From Oceanihabitans sp. 2_MG-2023 (GTDB taxonomy: Bacteria; Bacteroidota; Bacteroidia; Flavobacteriales; Flavobacteriaceae): DNA of 64,000 nt. How positions within the stretch are numbered: position 1 is the first letter of the stretch; each line of letters begins with the position of its first letter. Shown here piece after piece: positions 8,238-17,111 of this stretch. The DNA is taken from positions 183,936 through 247,935 of the forward strand of contig NZ_JAUOQT010000005.1 of assembly GCF_030547245.1 (NCBI RefSeq), read 5' to 3'. Position numbers and translations under genes: made by a program. Below the pieces are notes generated by a model. It was given only the letters and a program-made list of their open reading frames with translations, did no database searches and was not told the DNA's origin.

Positions 8238-9509
8238 ATGAATATTCCAGAATCTAAAGTTCCTAGAATTGTTATAGTTGGTGGAGGTTTTGCAGGAGTT
8301 AAACTTGCTAAGTCTTTAAAAAATAAAAAAGTTCAAGTGGTTTTAATTGATAAACATAACTATCATGCTTTTCAACCTTTATTGTATCAAGTTTCTAGTG
8401 CTGGGTTAGAACCAGATTCTATTGCTTATCCTTTACGAAAAATTATAAAAAAGCATAAAAATGCTTTTTTTAGATTAGCAGAGGTGAAACAAATTTTTCC
8501 AGAATCTAAATCTATTAAAACAGATATTGGTGATTTAAATTATGATTATTTAGTGATTGCAACTGGTACTAAAACAAACTATTTTGGTAATTCGGATATT
8601 GAGAAAAATAGTATGGCAATGAAAACCATACCGCAGGCTTTAGATATTAGAAGTTTAATGCTTCAAAATCTAGAAAAAGCAGCTATTTCTAATTCAATTA
8701 AGGAAAGAAAAGCTTATTTAAATTTTGTAATTGTTGGAGGAGGACCAACAGGAGTGGAGTTAGCGGGTGCAATTGCAGAACTTAAGAATAATATTCTACC
8801 ACGAGATTATCGAGATTTAAATTCTAGTGATATGTATATTCATTTGCTTGAAGGTAACGATCGATTATTGCCGCCAATGAGCGAGCATGCTTCTAAAAAA
8901 GCAGAGCAGTTTTTACTAGATCTAGGAGTACAAGTGCATTGTAGTACTTTTGTAAAAGATTATGATGGAAAAACTGTAATTACAAACTCAGAACTTAAGT
9001 TAGAGTCCGAAACACTTATTTGGGCAGCAGGCGTAACAGGAAGCCCTATAGATGGTTTAAATGCCGAAGTTTTAACGTCAAATGTTAATCGCTATTTGGT
9101 AAACGAATATAATCAAATTGAAACCTACGATTCTATTTTTGCTCTTGGAGATATTGCTTTAATGAAAACTAAAGATTATCCTAATGGGCATCCGCAAGTT
9201 GCACAGCCAGCTATTCAGCAAGGAGAGCTTCTTGGTCAGAATATTTTGAGATTGATACATAAAAAGCCGTTAAAGAAGTTTATTTATAAAGACAAAGGTT
9301 CTATGGCAACTATTGGTAGAAATAAAGCTGTTGTAGATGTTAAGCGCTTTAAATCTGCAGGATTTTTTGCTTGGTTTATTTGGATGTTTATTCACCTTAT
9401 GTCGTTGGTAGGATTTAGAAATAAATTTATTGTATTTTTTAATTGGACCTATAATTATATTAATTTTGATAAAGCTGCAAGATTAATAATAAGACCTTTT
9501 AAGAGGTGA
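8238..9509 (+). CDS. ndh: Type II NADH dehydrogenase (NDH-2)
   Basis: 423 residues. Two Rossmann motifs are visible: VGGGFAGVKLAKSL near residue 15 for FAD and VGGGPTGVELAGAIAEL near residue 165 for NADH. ALGDIA near residue 302 is the second FAD-contacting motif. The C-terminus (FFAWFIWMFIHLMSLVGF) is hydrophobic and fits the membrane-anchoring helix of NDH-2. It transfers electrons from NADH to menaquinone without pumping protons. It appears monocistronic. Confidence 0.92.
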   Translation: MNIPESKVPRIVIVGGGFAGVKLAKSLKNKKVQVVLIDKHNYHAFQPLLYQVSSAGLEPDSIAYPLRKIIKKHKNAFFRLAEVKQIFPESKSIKTDIGDLNYDYLVIATGTKTNYFGNSDIEKNSMAMKTIPQALDIRSLMLQNLEKAAISNSIKERKAYLNFVIVGGGPTGVELAGAIAELKNNILPRDYRDLNSSDMYIHLLEGNDRLLPPMSEHASKKAEQFLLDLGVQVHCSTFVKDYDGKTVITNSELKLESETLIWAAGVTGSPIDGLNAEVLTSNVNRYLVNEYNQIETYDSIFALGDIALMKTKDYPNGHPQVAQPAIQQGELLGQNILRLIHKKPLKKFIYKDKGSMATIGRNKAVVDVKRFKSAGFFAWFIWMFIHLMSLVGFRNKFIVFFNWTYNYINFDKAARLIIRPFKR

Positions 9510-9686
9510 ATTAAAGGTTTACGTGGTGTTTTTTATCTTTTTGATATAGAGTCAGGTAAATGTATTTGATAGATATTTTCTATCGTAGTTTTTTTGAAAG
9601 AATAACATGAATTAGTTAATTAGAATAGTAGGTCTATATATCAAAATTGTTTTGTTGTAAAAGTTAGTTTTTGCTAGCTAATTTTG

Positions 9687-9920
9687 TTAATCTACCCATT
9701 CTCCTCGATGTGGTTTTAATGTGTCTCTAAAGGTTTTTTTGTCTTCTTCGTTTATAATCATAAAAGCAATAGAGTGCATGTTATTAATAATTTCATGACC
9801 AGTCAAGTCTACATTTACGCTTTGGTTTTTTACATATTCTTTTAAATGAATTTCATGATGTTGTGCAGTTTTTTCAGCACTAGGACCTCTAAAATCCCAG
9901 ATAAGTTTTAGTTTACGCAT
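9687..9920 (-). CDS. Small conserved hypothetical protein
   Basis: 77 residues with no signal peptide or membrane helix. The sequence is rich in His and charged residues (AQHHEIHLKEYVKN, HEIINNMHSIAFMI). I do not recognise a domain. It starts 2 nt after the stop of the SRPBCC gene on the same strand, so the pair is probably an operon, and a role linked to the ligand-binding protein is possible. Its coding potential rests on the tight spacing and its amino-acid composition. Confidence 0.6.
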   Translation of the reverse strand: MRKLKLIWDFRGPSAEKTAQHHEIHLKEYVKNQSVNVDLTGHEIINNMHSIAFMIINEEDKKTFRDTLKPHRGEWVD

Positions 9921-9922
9921 TT

Positions 9923-10369
9923 TTAGATAGGTGTTTTGTTTTCGGCAAATGTTTTAAAATCTGTTAAGTATTTTTTAGATTGTTTTTTAAATGCTCTAGG
10001 CATTAATATTAACATAATTCTTGTTAGAAAAGAAGTGGATGAGAATTCGTTTTCATTTATCCACTTAGTATGGCCTTCTGGAGTCGCGAAGAAATGGTTC
10101 TTCTGCGTGTTTAATATTCCTTTGGTTTCATAACTAAAATAAATTTCGTGTGGTAAATTTATATGCATTATGGTTTCAGTAAGTTCTATTTTACGGTTGT
10201 TTATGTTGTAATTTAGTTTCATTTTATTACCAATAGTTCCTGGTGTTCCAGAAATATGCTCATAGCTTGTTAAGTCCTTTTGCCAATGTTTTAAATTTGC
10301 AGTATGATTTAAAATTGCAATGCATTCTTCTAAAGGAATTTTAACAACAATCTCTGTGGTGTATTTCAT
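9923..10369 (-). CDS. SRPBCC (START/Bet v1-like) family protein
   Basis: 148 residues. The pattern is that of a polyketide-cyclase/SRPBCC fold: MKYTTEIVVKIPLEECIAIL at the start, LKHWQKDLTSYEHISGTPG with a loop before strand 2, then INLPHEIYFSYETKGI and a long C-terminal helix containing LMPRAFKKQSKKYLTDFKTF. Such proteins bind hydrophobic ligands in a deep pocket. Nothing in the sequence identifies the ligand. Confidence 0.75.
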   Translation of the reverse strand: MKYTTEIVVKIPLEECIAILNHTANLKHWQKDLTSYEHISGTPGTIGNKMKLNYNINNRKIELTETIMHINLPHEIYFSYETKGILNTQKNHFFATPEGHTKWINENEFSSTSFLTRIMLILMPRAFKKQSKKYLTDFKTFAENKTPI

Positions 10370-10426
10370 TATAATCTATTAATTAAATAGTTTATAAAGA
10401 TAGTTCTTTTAGAATTTTAATAACTA

Positions 10427-10453
10427 AAAAGCCACCTAAATTAGGTGGCTTTT
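10427..10453 (-). terminator. Terminator of the T9SS gene at 10477
   Basis: Inverted repeat AAAAGCCACCTAA / TTAGGTGGCTTTT; on the minus strand it lies just after the stop of the T9SS protein gene. Confidence 0.8.
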
Positions 10454-10476
10454 GTTATTTGTTAAAAAGGATTGGA

Positions 10477-11328
10477 CTATAAAATAGTTTTAAATGTTTT
10501 AATTCCGCTTGGAGATTGTAGTCTTATTAAGTAAAGCTGATTGGCTTTCAATTCTAAGTTAAAACTAGCGTTTGCATTCACATTTATGTTATTGTATGTT
10601 TTAACTAATTGCCCAGATACATTGTAAATATTAATGTTAACCTGTTCATTTAGGTTTCCATATAAATGGCCATTTATAACTTTATAGCTGTTGTTAAAAT
10701 CAAATTCTTCTATACTTAAAGAAGATTCAGTAATAGAATAAGCTAATGTTTCTATATTAAATGAGATATCATAATCTGTATTAGAAGGAATAGTAATATT
10801 TGTAGAATTTGGGGTTGCAGTTCCTGTAAGCGAAGTCCCTCCGTAATTTAAAGACCAACCTGCATTTCTTCTAAATTTTAATTCTCCAGCAGTTAAAGTG
10901 ACATCTGTAGCGGTATACGTAATGTTGTCTGTTGTCGATAGAACAAAATCCCCTGCCCAAGCGTTGAAATCTCCAATCACACTTACGTTTTGGTCTGTTG
11001 GAGTTACTGCTGTAAAACTATATTCTGTGGTTGCTATATTAATGCTAATATCGTAAAATCCAGCAACTACTGGGATATTATTGCTAGACCATGTTCCAGC
11101 AGGGAAGGTGTCTCCACCCCAGTTATTTGCCCAATCGTCATCCTGTCTAAACTTTAATCCTGTTGCTGGTAAATAGTAATTGTTTAAAGTAAAAGTAATG
11201 TTGTCTGTAGTGGTCATGTTCACATCGTCTCCCCAGCCATTAAAATCACCTAAAAAACCAATATCTTGAGCATTAACTATAAATGAAGATAAAAGTAATG
11301 TTAAAATAAAAAGTAGTTTTGTTTTCAT
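10477..11328 (-). CDS. T9SS-sorted protein with two SusE/SusF-like domains
   Basis: 283 residues. A signal peptide (about residues 1-20, ending NAQ) is followed by two tandem domains of about 95 residues. Each begins with a GDFN(G/A)W motif (LGDFNGWGDDV and IGDFNAWAGDF) and contains LKFR...W..N(W/Y)GG, which resembles starch-binding SusE/SusF outer-membrane domains. The last 70 residues (NIYNVSGQLVKTYNN...LYLIRL) form a type A T9SS sorting domain. It is probably a secreted or cell-surface carbohydrate-binding protein. No SusCD genes are nearby. Confidence 0.82.
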   Translation of the reverse strand: MKTKLLFILTLLLSSFIVNAQDIGFLGDFNGWGDDVNMTTTDNITFTLNNYYLPATGLKFRQDDDWANNWGGDTFPAGTWSSNNIPVVAGFYDISINIATTEYSFTAVTPTDQNVSVIGDFNAWAGDFVLSTTDNITYTATDVTLTAGELKFRRNAGWSLNYGGTSLTGTATPNSTNITIPSNTDYDISFNIETLAYSITESSLSIEEFDFNNSYKVINGHLYGNLNEQVNINIYNVSGQLVKTYNNINVNANASFNLELKANQLYLIRLQSPSGIKTFKTIL

Positions 11329-11477
11329 AATTGTTTGTTTTAAAATTGTTTGTCAAAGTAATTATACAAATAATATTTAAAAATATTTTTACTACAAGGT
11401 TTTCGTGTTAATAAGTTTTATTGCATTCTAGTTCTTTTCAAATAAAATAAAACTTATTAATGCTTTGTTAATACAGC

Positions 11478-11507
11478 TTGCTAAATAGGTTTATATTTCT
11501 ATTTTTG
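11478..11507 (+). promoter_or_regulatory. Promoter of the SurA-like operon
   Basis: TTG at 11478-11480, a 19-nt spacer and TATTTTTG at 11500-11507 match the consensus fully. The promoter fixes the start of the first gene at ATG 11541, because an in-frame TTG upstream coincides with the -33 element itself. Confidence 0.75.
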
Positions 11508-11540
11508 CAAGAACCTATATATTATATATTTATCTGTACT

Positions 11541-13475
11541 ATGAGATTTTTTTCAACCCTATTCTTTTTTGCATTTACAATTAGCTTTTATGCTCAAAAC
11601 AATAACAAACAAGTACTTTTTACTGTAGACGAAGATCCTGTTTATGCTTCCGAATTTATTCGTGTGTTTAATAAAAATTTGGACTTAGTTAAAGATGAGT
11701 CCCAAAAAGATGTGGATGCGTATTTAAAACTTTTTGTAAGCTATAAGCTTAAGCTAAAAGAAGCTAAGACATTAGGTTTTGATACTATGCCTAAATACAA
11801 ACGTGAATTGAGTAATTATAAAAGCCAATTGGCTAAAAATTATTTAACCGATAATAAAGTTACAGATGCATTAGTAAATGAGGCTTATGAACGTACGACT
11901 AATGAGGTGAATGCTAGTCATATATTAATTCGAATAGATGAAAACGCAAGTCCAAAAGACACCTTAGTCGCTTATAATGATTTATTAAAACTAAGAGGTC
12001 GCGTAATTGACGAAGGATATAAAGCAGTGCAAAAAGAAGTACATAATGGTAAGACAATATATGCAGAAGATTTAGGTTATTTTTCTGGATTTAAAATGGT
12101 TTACCCTTTCGAAAACGCTGCGTATAATACTTCAATAGGCGAGGTTTCATTACCTTTTAGAACGCAGTTTGGTTACCATATCGTTAAGGTTTTTGATAAA
12201 CGTAAATCTAGAGGGCAAAGAGAGGTCGCTCATATTATGATTAATCTGGATAAGGAAGATGCTGAAAGTAGAATTCAAGATATTTATAAAAAATTAGAAC
12301 AAGGGGAAGATTTTGAGCCTTTAGCAAAGCAGTTTTCTGAAGATAAAAGCACTTCAACTAAAGGAGGAAAATTATCTCCTTTTTCTAGCGGTGAATTACG
12401 TTCTCAAGAATTTGAAGATCAAGCTTTCTCTATAGAGGAAGAAGGGGTTTATACAAAGCCATTTAAATCTAATTTTGGTTGGCATATTATGAAGCTTATT
12501 AAAAAAATAGAAACGCCACCTTTTCAAGATATGAAATCTACGCTAGAAGCTAAAGTAAAGCGAGATAGCAGATCTAAATTAATAAGCACCTCAAGAATAA
12601 ATAAATTAAAAGAGCGTTATGCAATATCTAATGTAGATAAAGACTTGGCATATTTTACCTCTATACTAAATAACGAGTTTTATAAAAGTAAGTGGAAAAC
12701 ACCGGAGAGTTTTCAGCCTGAAAAAGCTTTTGTTACAATAGAGAAAAAACAATTTACCTATAAAGATTTTGCAGACTTTTTAATTAAAAGTCAACGTAGA
12801 AACAAGAAACAATTACCTTTAAATAAAATTGTAGAAAACACTTATAATGCCTTTTTAGAAGAAAAAATGCTTGCGTATCAAGAAGAAAATCTAGAATTTG
12901 AAAATGAAGATTTTGCAAACATTCTTGGTGAGTATCGTGATGGCTTATTGTTGTTTGATTTAATGGAAAATGAAATCTGGAAAGCAGCCGCAAATGATTC
13001 CGTTGCAGTACAAGAATTCTTCAATGCAAATAAAACAAACTATTTCTTTAACGAAAGAGTAGATGCAGTAGTAGCTTCTTCAGCAAAAAAGAAAGATATA
13101 AATAAAGTAGCGAAACTATTAAAAAATGGAATAACTATTGAAGAAATTAAAAGCATAGTAAATACAGAAGATCAAGTACATGTAATATTTACTTCTGGAC
13201 TTATGGATGCAAAACATCAAGCATTACCAAAAGGTTTTTCATTTAAAAAAGGCGTTTCTAAAGTGTTTACTCACAATGATTCTTTTGTTGTAGTTAAGGT
13301 TAATGAAATACTTCCTAAAACACAAAAAACATTCGAAGAAGCTAAAGGTAAAGTCTCTAGTGATTTTCAAGATGCAAAAGAAAAAAAATGGTTAGTAGAT
13401 TTAGAAAATAAATACAAGGTTACTATACATCAAGACGTACTAACAACAGTAAAATCTAAATTAAATAAAGATTGA
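11541..13475 (+). CDS. SurA-like peptidyl-prolyl isomerase with two parvulin domains
   Basis: 644 residues from ATG 11541, which gives a normal signal peptide (MRFFSTLFFFAFTISFYAQ). Two rotamase (PpiC-type) domains are visible: the first from NASHILIRIDENASP to FGYHIVKVFDKR, the second from VAHIMINLDKED to FGWHIMKLIKK. A long charged C-terminal part follows. It is likely a periplasmic chaperone for outer-membrane proteins. First gene of a block of four; its stop overlaps the start of the next gene (TTGA). Confidence 0.9.
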   Translation: MRFFSTLFFFAFTISFYAQNNNKQVLFTVDEDPVYASEFIRVFNKNLDLVKDESQKDVDAYLKLFVSYKLKLKEAKTLGFDTMPKYKRELSNYKSQLAKNYLTDNKVTDALVNEAYERTTNEVNASHILIRIDENASPKDTLVAYNDLLKLRGRVIDEGYKAVQKEVHNGKTIYAEDLGYFSGFKMVYPFENAAYNTSIGEVSLPFRTQFGYHIVKVFDKRKSRGQREVAHIMINLDKEDAESRIQDIYKKLEQGEDFEPLAKQFSEDKSTSTKGGKLSPFSSGELRSQEFEDQAFSIEEEGVYTKPFKSNFGWHIMKLIKKIETPPFQDMKSTLEAKVKRDSRSKLISTSRINKLKERYAISNVDKDLAYFTSILNNEFYKSKWKTPESFQPEKAFVTIEKKQFTYKDFADFLIKSQRRNKKQLPLNKIVENTYNAFLEEKMLAYQEENLEFENEDFANILGEYRDGLLLFDLMENEIWKAAANDSVAVQEFFNANKTNYFFNERVDAVVASSAKKKDINKVAKLLKNGITIEEIKSIVNTEDQVHVIFTSGLMDAKHQALPKGFSFKKGVSKVFTHNDSFVVVKVNEILPKTQKTFEEAKGKVSSDFQDAKEKKWLVDLENKYKVTIHQDVLTTVKSKLNKD

Positions 13476-14335
13476 AATTAACATCATACATATTTCTTAT
13501 CTCCATTGTGCTCTTCTTATTTTCTTGTGATTTTTTCAAAGAACCAGATGATAGAATCCCTGTAGCGAGAGTAAAAGATGCGTATTTGTATAAAGAGGAT
13601 ATACAGGATTTAATTTCTTCTGAAGCTTCTAAACAAGACAGTATTGTTTTAACTAATAATTATATTAATGGTTGGGCTACACAGCAATTGTTAGTGCAAG
13701 GAGCAAAGTTAAATTTAAACGAAACAAAACTAAATCAATATAATAAATTAGTAGAGCAATATAAAAACGATTTATATGCAAAAGGGTATTTAGAAGCACT
13801 AGTAAATAGAGACCTGGATACCGTAGTTTCTTATCAAGAAGCAGCGGCTTACTATGAAAGCAATAAAGAAGCTTTTAAGTTAAATGAAGAATTAGTTATG
13901 TTTCGATACATTAATTTAGATGAAAAAATGCAGGAAGCAGACGCTATAGAAATTGCTAAAAAATTTAGAAGATTTGATGCAAAAGATAAAAAAGATCTAG
14001 ATTCTATATCCATTCAGTTTAAGTCTTACTCTTTAAATGATTCTATTTGGATAAAATGGGACCAAATTGTGAAAAAAATACCAGCAATAAACTTAGATAA
14101 TAAAGACGAACTGTTAAAAAAAACTAATTTTATACAACTCAAAGATTCATTAGGTTTATATTTGATGCAAATTAATGACGTACTATTGCAAAACAGTACA
14201 GCTCCTTTAGAGTATGTAAAGCCAACAATAGACCAAATTGTTATTAATAAAAGGAAATTAGAAAAAATAAGAGAATTAGAAAAGGATATTACAAAAGATG
14301 CAATTACAAACAAAAAATTTGAAATCTACAAATAA
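13472..14335 (+). CDS. SurA-related lipoprotein without an evident PPIase domain
   Basis: 287 residues from a TTG start whose last bases overlap the previous stop (TTGA), indicating translational coupling. The signal ends in FLFSC (Cys 19), a lipobox. The body (ARVKDAYLYKEDIQDLI, YINGWATQQLLVQGAKLNLN) resembles the N-terminal chaperone region of SurA/PrsA proteins, and YYESNKEAFKLNEELVMFRY resembles the lead-in to a parvulin domain, but the catalytic HI...FG.H pattern is missing. Probably an envelope-anchored chaperone partner of the two flanking PPIases. Confidence 0.8.
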   Translation: MKLTSYIFLISIVLFLFSCDFFKEPDDRIPVARVKDAYLYKEDIQDLISSEASKQDSIVLTNNYINGWATQQLLVQGAKLNLNETKLNQYNKLVEQYKNDLYAKGYLEALVNRDLDTVVSYQEAAAYYESNKEAFKLNEELVMFRYINLDEKMQEADAIEIAKKFRRFDAKDKKDLDSISIQFKSYSLNDSIWIKWDQIVKKIPAINLDNKDELLKKTNFIQLKDSLGLYLMQINDVLLQNSTAPLEYVKPTIDQIVINKRKLEKIRELEKDITKDAITNKKFEIYK

Positions 14336-15755
14336 ATTGAAACACCTATTTATATTAAGTATCGCAGTATTTATTACAAACGTAATCACTGCTCAAGAGA
14401 TCATAGAAGATCCAGTAAAAGAAAAAACAACGACAGATAGTGTAAAACCACAACTATCCAACCAAGCAATAAAAGTAGATGGTGTTGCTGCAGTAGTAGG
14501 AGAACACATTATATTAGATTCAGATATAGACAAAACTATTTTGCAAATGAAAGCACAAGGTGTATCTACAGATGATATTCCAAGATGTCAATTATTTGGT
14601 TCCCTTTTAGAAAATAAATTATATGCGCATCATGCAGTACAGGATAGTATAGAAATTTCAGATGCAGAAATAAGATCTAATGTAGATTATCAAATTCAAC
14701 AATTTCTATCACAAACAGGTGGAGATATGAAAGAGCTTTTAGATTTTTATAAAAAAGATGACGAAAAAAGCTTTAGAGAAGAAATGTATGAAATTAACAG
14801 AAGCAATGAATTAGCAAAGCGTATGCAAAGCAAAATTATTGACGAAGTAGAAGTTACTCCAGAAGAAGTAAGAATATTTTTCAATAAAATACCTGAAGAC
14901 GAAAGACCAACATTTGGTACAGAGCTTAAAGTATCTCAAATAATAATAGAACCAAAAGTAGCACCAGAGGAAACACAAAAAGTTATAAACAGACTAAAAG
15001 AATTTAAATCCGATGTGTTAGAAAATGGAGCAAGTTTTCGCTCTAAAGTGGTACTGTACACAGAAGATAAAGCATCTGTAGCAAAAGGAGGTTTATATAC
15101 CTTAAACAGAGAAAAACCTTTAATGGTTAAAGAATTTAGAGATGTTGCTTTTGCATTACAAGAAGGCGAAATATCAGACCCCTTTAAAACAGATTTCGGA
15201 TATCATATTATTCAATTAGAAAAAATTAGAGGACAAGAATTTGATGTTCGTCATATATTATTAATGCCTCAAGTTTCAGAATCTGCAATTACTGAAGCAA
15301 AAGAAGAACTAGAACGTGTACGTGAGCAAATAGTAAATGGAGAAATTACTTTTGAAGATGCTGCAAGAAAATATAGTGACGAGAAAGAAACCAGAAGTGA
15401 AGGCGGATTTTTAATTAATCCTGCAACACAAGATTATAATTTTGAATTAACTAAAATGGATACAGAATTGTATACACAAATTCAAGAACTAAAGGAAGGT
15501 GAAGTGAGTTTAATTCTAACAGATCAAGACCGAACTGGAAAAGTTAAATTTAAAATTTTACGCGTAACAGATAGAGTAGACGAGCATGAAGCTAATTATT
15601 CTCGCGATTATTTAAAAATTAAAGAATTAACATTAACAGAAAAACGTTTTAAAGCTATTGAAAAATGGCAAGATGAAAAAATCAAGGATACCTATATTAA
15701 AGTAAATGGTGAGCATAGAGATTGTGATTTTTCTAGTAATTGGTTAAAAAAATAA
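14298..15755 (+). CDS. SurA-like peptidyl-prolyl isomerase
   Basis: 485 residues from ATG 14298, overlapping the previous gene by 38 nt. An alternative in-frame TTG at 14337, one base after the previous stop, would give the more compact signal peptide MKHLFILSIAVFITNVITAQ and fits the TTG use of the gene before it. The SurA N-terminal region (VAAVVGEHIILDSDIDKTIL) is followed by two parvulin domains, ELKVSQIIIEP...FGYHIIQLEK and FDVRHILLMPQ...KFKILRVTDR. The likely role is folding outer-membrane proteins in the periplasm. One nucleotide separates it from the MoxR gene. Confidence 0.88.
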   Translation: MQLQTKNLKSTNKLKHLFILSIAVFITNVITAQEIIEDPVKEKTTTDSVKPQLSNQAIKVDGVAAVVGEHIILDSDIDKTILQMKAQGVSTDDIPRCQLFGSLLENKLYAHHAVQDSIEISDAEIRSNVDYQIQQFLSQTGGDMKELLDFYKKDDEKSFREEMYEINRSNELAKRMQSKIIDEVEVTPEEVRIFFNKIPEDERPTFGTELKVSQIIIEPKVAPEETQKVINRLKEFKSDVLENGASFRSKVVLYTEDKASVAKGGLYTLNREKPLMVKEFRDVAFALQEGEISDPFKTDFGYHIIQLEKIRGQEFDVRHILLMPQVSESAITEAKEELERVREQIVNGEITFEDAARKYSDEKETRSEGGFLINPATQDYNFELTKMDTELYTQIQELKEGEVSLILTDQDRTGKVKFKILRVTDRVDEHEANYSRDYLKIKELTLTEKRFKAIEKWQDEKIKDTYIKVNGEHRDCDFSSNWLKK

Positions 15756-15756
15756 T

Positions 15757-16710
15757 ATGTCAGACGTAGCAGCTGTAGAACAATTTGTAAAAAAATATAA
15801 AAACTTAAAGCAAGAAATTGCTAAAGTTATAGTAGGACAAGATGCGGTAGTAAACCAAATACTTATTTCTATTTTTTCAGGTGGACATGCACTTTTAATA
15901 GGTGTGCCAGGATTAGCAAAAACGCTAATGGTAAATACAATTGCGCAAACGTTAGGATTAGATTTTAAAAGGATACAGTTTACTCCAGATTTAATGCCTA
16001 GTGATATTTTAGGGAGTGAAATTTTAGACGAAAACAGAAACTTTAAATTTATTAAAGGACCAATATTTGCTAATATTATTTTAGCAGATGAAATAAACAG
16101 AACACCACCTAAAACGCAAGCTGCACTTTTAGAAGCAATGCAAGAAAGAGCAGTAACAGTTGCAGGACACCATTATAAATTAAGTTTGCCTTATTTTGTT
16201 TTAGCAACACAAAATCCTATCGAACAAGAAGGAACCTATCCGCTTCCTGAAGCACAATTAGATCGATTTATGTTTGCTATTCATTTAGACTACCCTTCTT
16301 TTCAAGAAGAAGTACAAGTAGTTAAAGCTACAACAACAGATTTAAAGGCAAAAGTAAATGCATTATTTAATGCGCAAGAAATTATAGATTTTCAACAACT
16401 AATTCGTCGTATTCCAGTGGCAGACAATGTTATCGAATATGCTGTGAAAATGGTTGCTAAAACTAGACCCAATAGGGATACTGCAGCAGATTTAGTGAAA
16501 AAATATATCGATTGGGGAGCTGGACCTAGAGCTTCACAAAACTTAATTCTTGCAGCAAAAACACATGCTGTAATAAATGGGAAGTTTTCACCAGATATCG
16601 AAGATGTGCAAGCTGTTGCAACAAGTATTCTACGTCATCGAATTATTAAAAATTATAAAGCTGAGGCAGAAGGTATATCCGAAGAACAAATTATCAAAAG
16701 TTTATTTTAA
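15757..16710 (+). CDS. MoxR-family AAA+ ATPase
   Basis: 317 residues. Walker A is GVPGLAKT at about residue 50 and Walker B is ILADEINRTPPKTQAALLEAM at about residue 108, with the ATQNPIEQEGTYPLPEAQLDRF sensor region after it. MoxR ATPases act as chaperones for activating metalloproteins or envelope complexes and usually sit before DUF58 and VWA genes. Here those partners are absent and the gene ends a SurA-type operon with one nucleotide between stop and start. The joint role with periplasmic chaperones is inferred from this linkage. Confidence 0.93.
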   Translation: MSDVAAVEQFVKKYKNLKQEIAKVIVGQDAVVNQILISIFSGGHALLIGVPGLAKTLMVNTIAQTLGLDFKRIQFTPDLMPSDILGSEILDENRNFKFIKGPIFANIILADEINRTPPKTQAALLEAMQERAVTVAGHHYKLSLPYFVLATQNPIEQEGTYPLPEAQLDRFMFAIHLDYPSFQEEVQVVKATTTDLKAKVNALFNAQEIIDFQQLIRRIPVADNVIEYAVKMVAKTRPNRDTAADLVKKYIDWGAGPRASQNLILAAKTHAVINGKFSPDIEDVQAVATSILRHRIIKNYKAEAEGISEEQIIKSLF

Positions 16711-17111
16711 TAGCTTCCTTATCCATATTTTTTATTCCTTTTTTTGTAAATATTTTCACTAAAATAATAATTTAGAATCGTTGTAAATAATTAGTTTCAC
16801 AATATTTAGAGCTAAATTTATTAATTTGTTATTTTTAGGTGTTCAAATTTATTTATTCGTAATTTATAATGGCTAAATAAAGTTTTGTTGCACTATATTC
16901 AATCATTCTCACAGATCTTTATATATTTTTTAGTATCTCTTAAATTTCGTAATTTCGCTTGATATTTTAAAATCAACCTTAACCTTTTTCAAATGAATAT
17001 TTTATCATTAATATACAAATATTAGTGAAGCTAACGAAAACGATTGATTTATAGTGTTTTCCAGAAATAAATTGACATTTAATTAAGATTAAAAAGAATT
17101 ATTCTATTTAT
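16711..17111. other. AT-rich intergenic stretch before acnB
   Basis: About 400 nt without a credible gene. No clear hairpin terminator follows the MoxR gene. TAAATTTC at 16941 and TAATTTCG at 16951 are one base off the -7 consensus and could be promoter elements for acnB, implying a leader of roughly 150 nt. No known riboswitch motif was recognised. Confidence 0.5.

Noticed and set aside
11478..11540. Upstream TTG start for the first SurA-like gene
   Set aside because: The TTG coincides with the -33 element of a perfect promoter, and the extra 21 residues precede a complete signal peptide.
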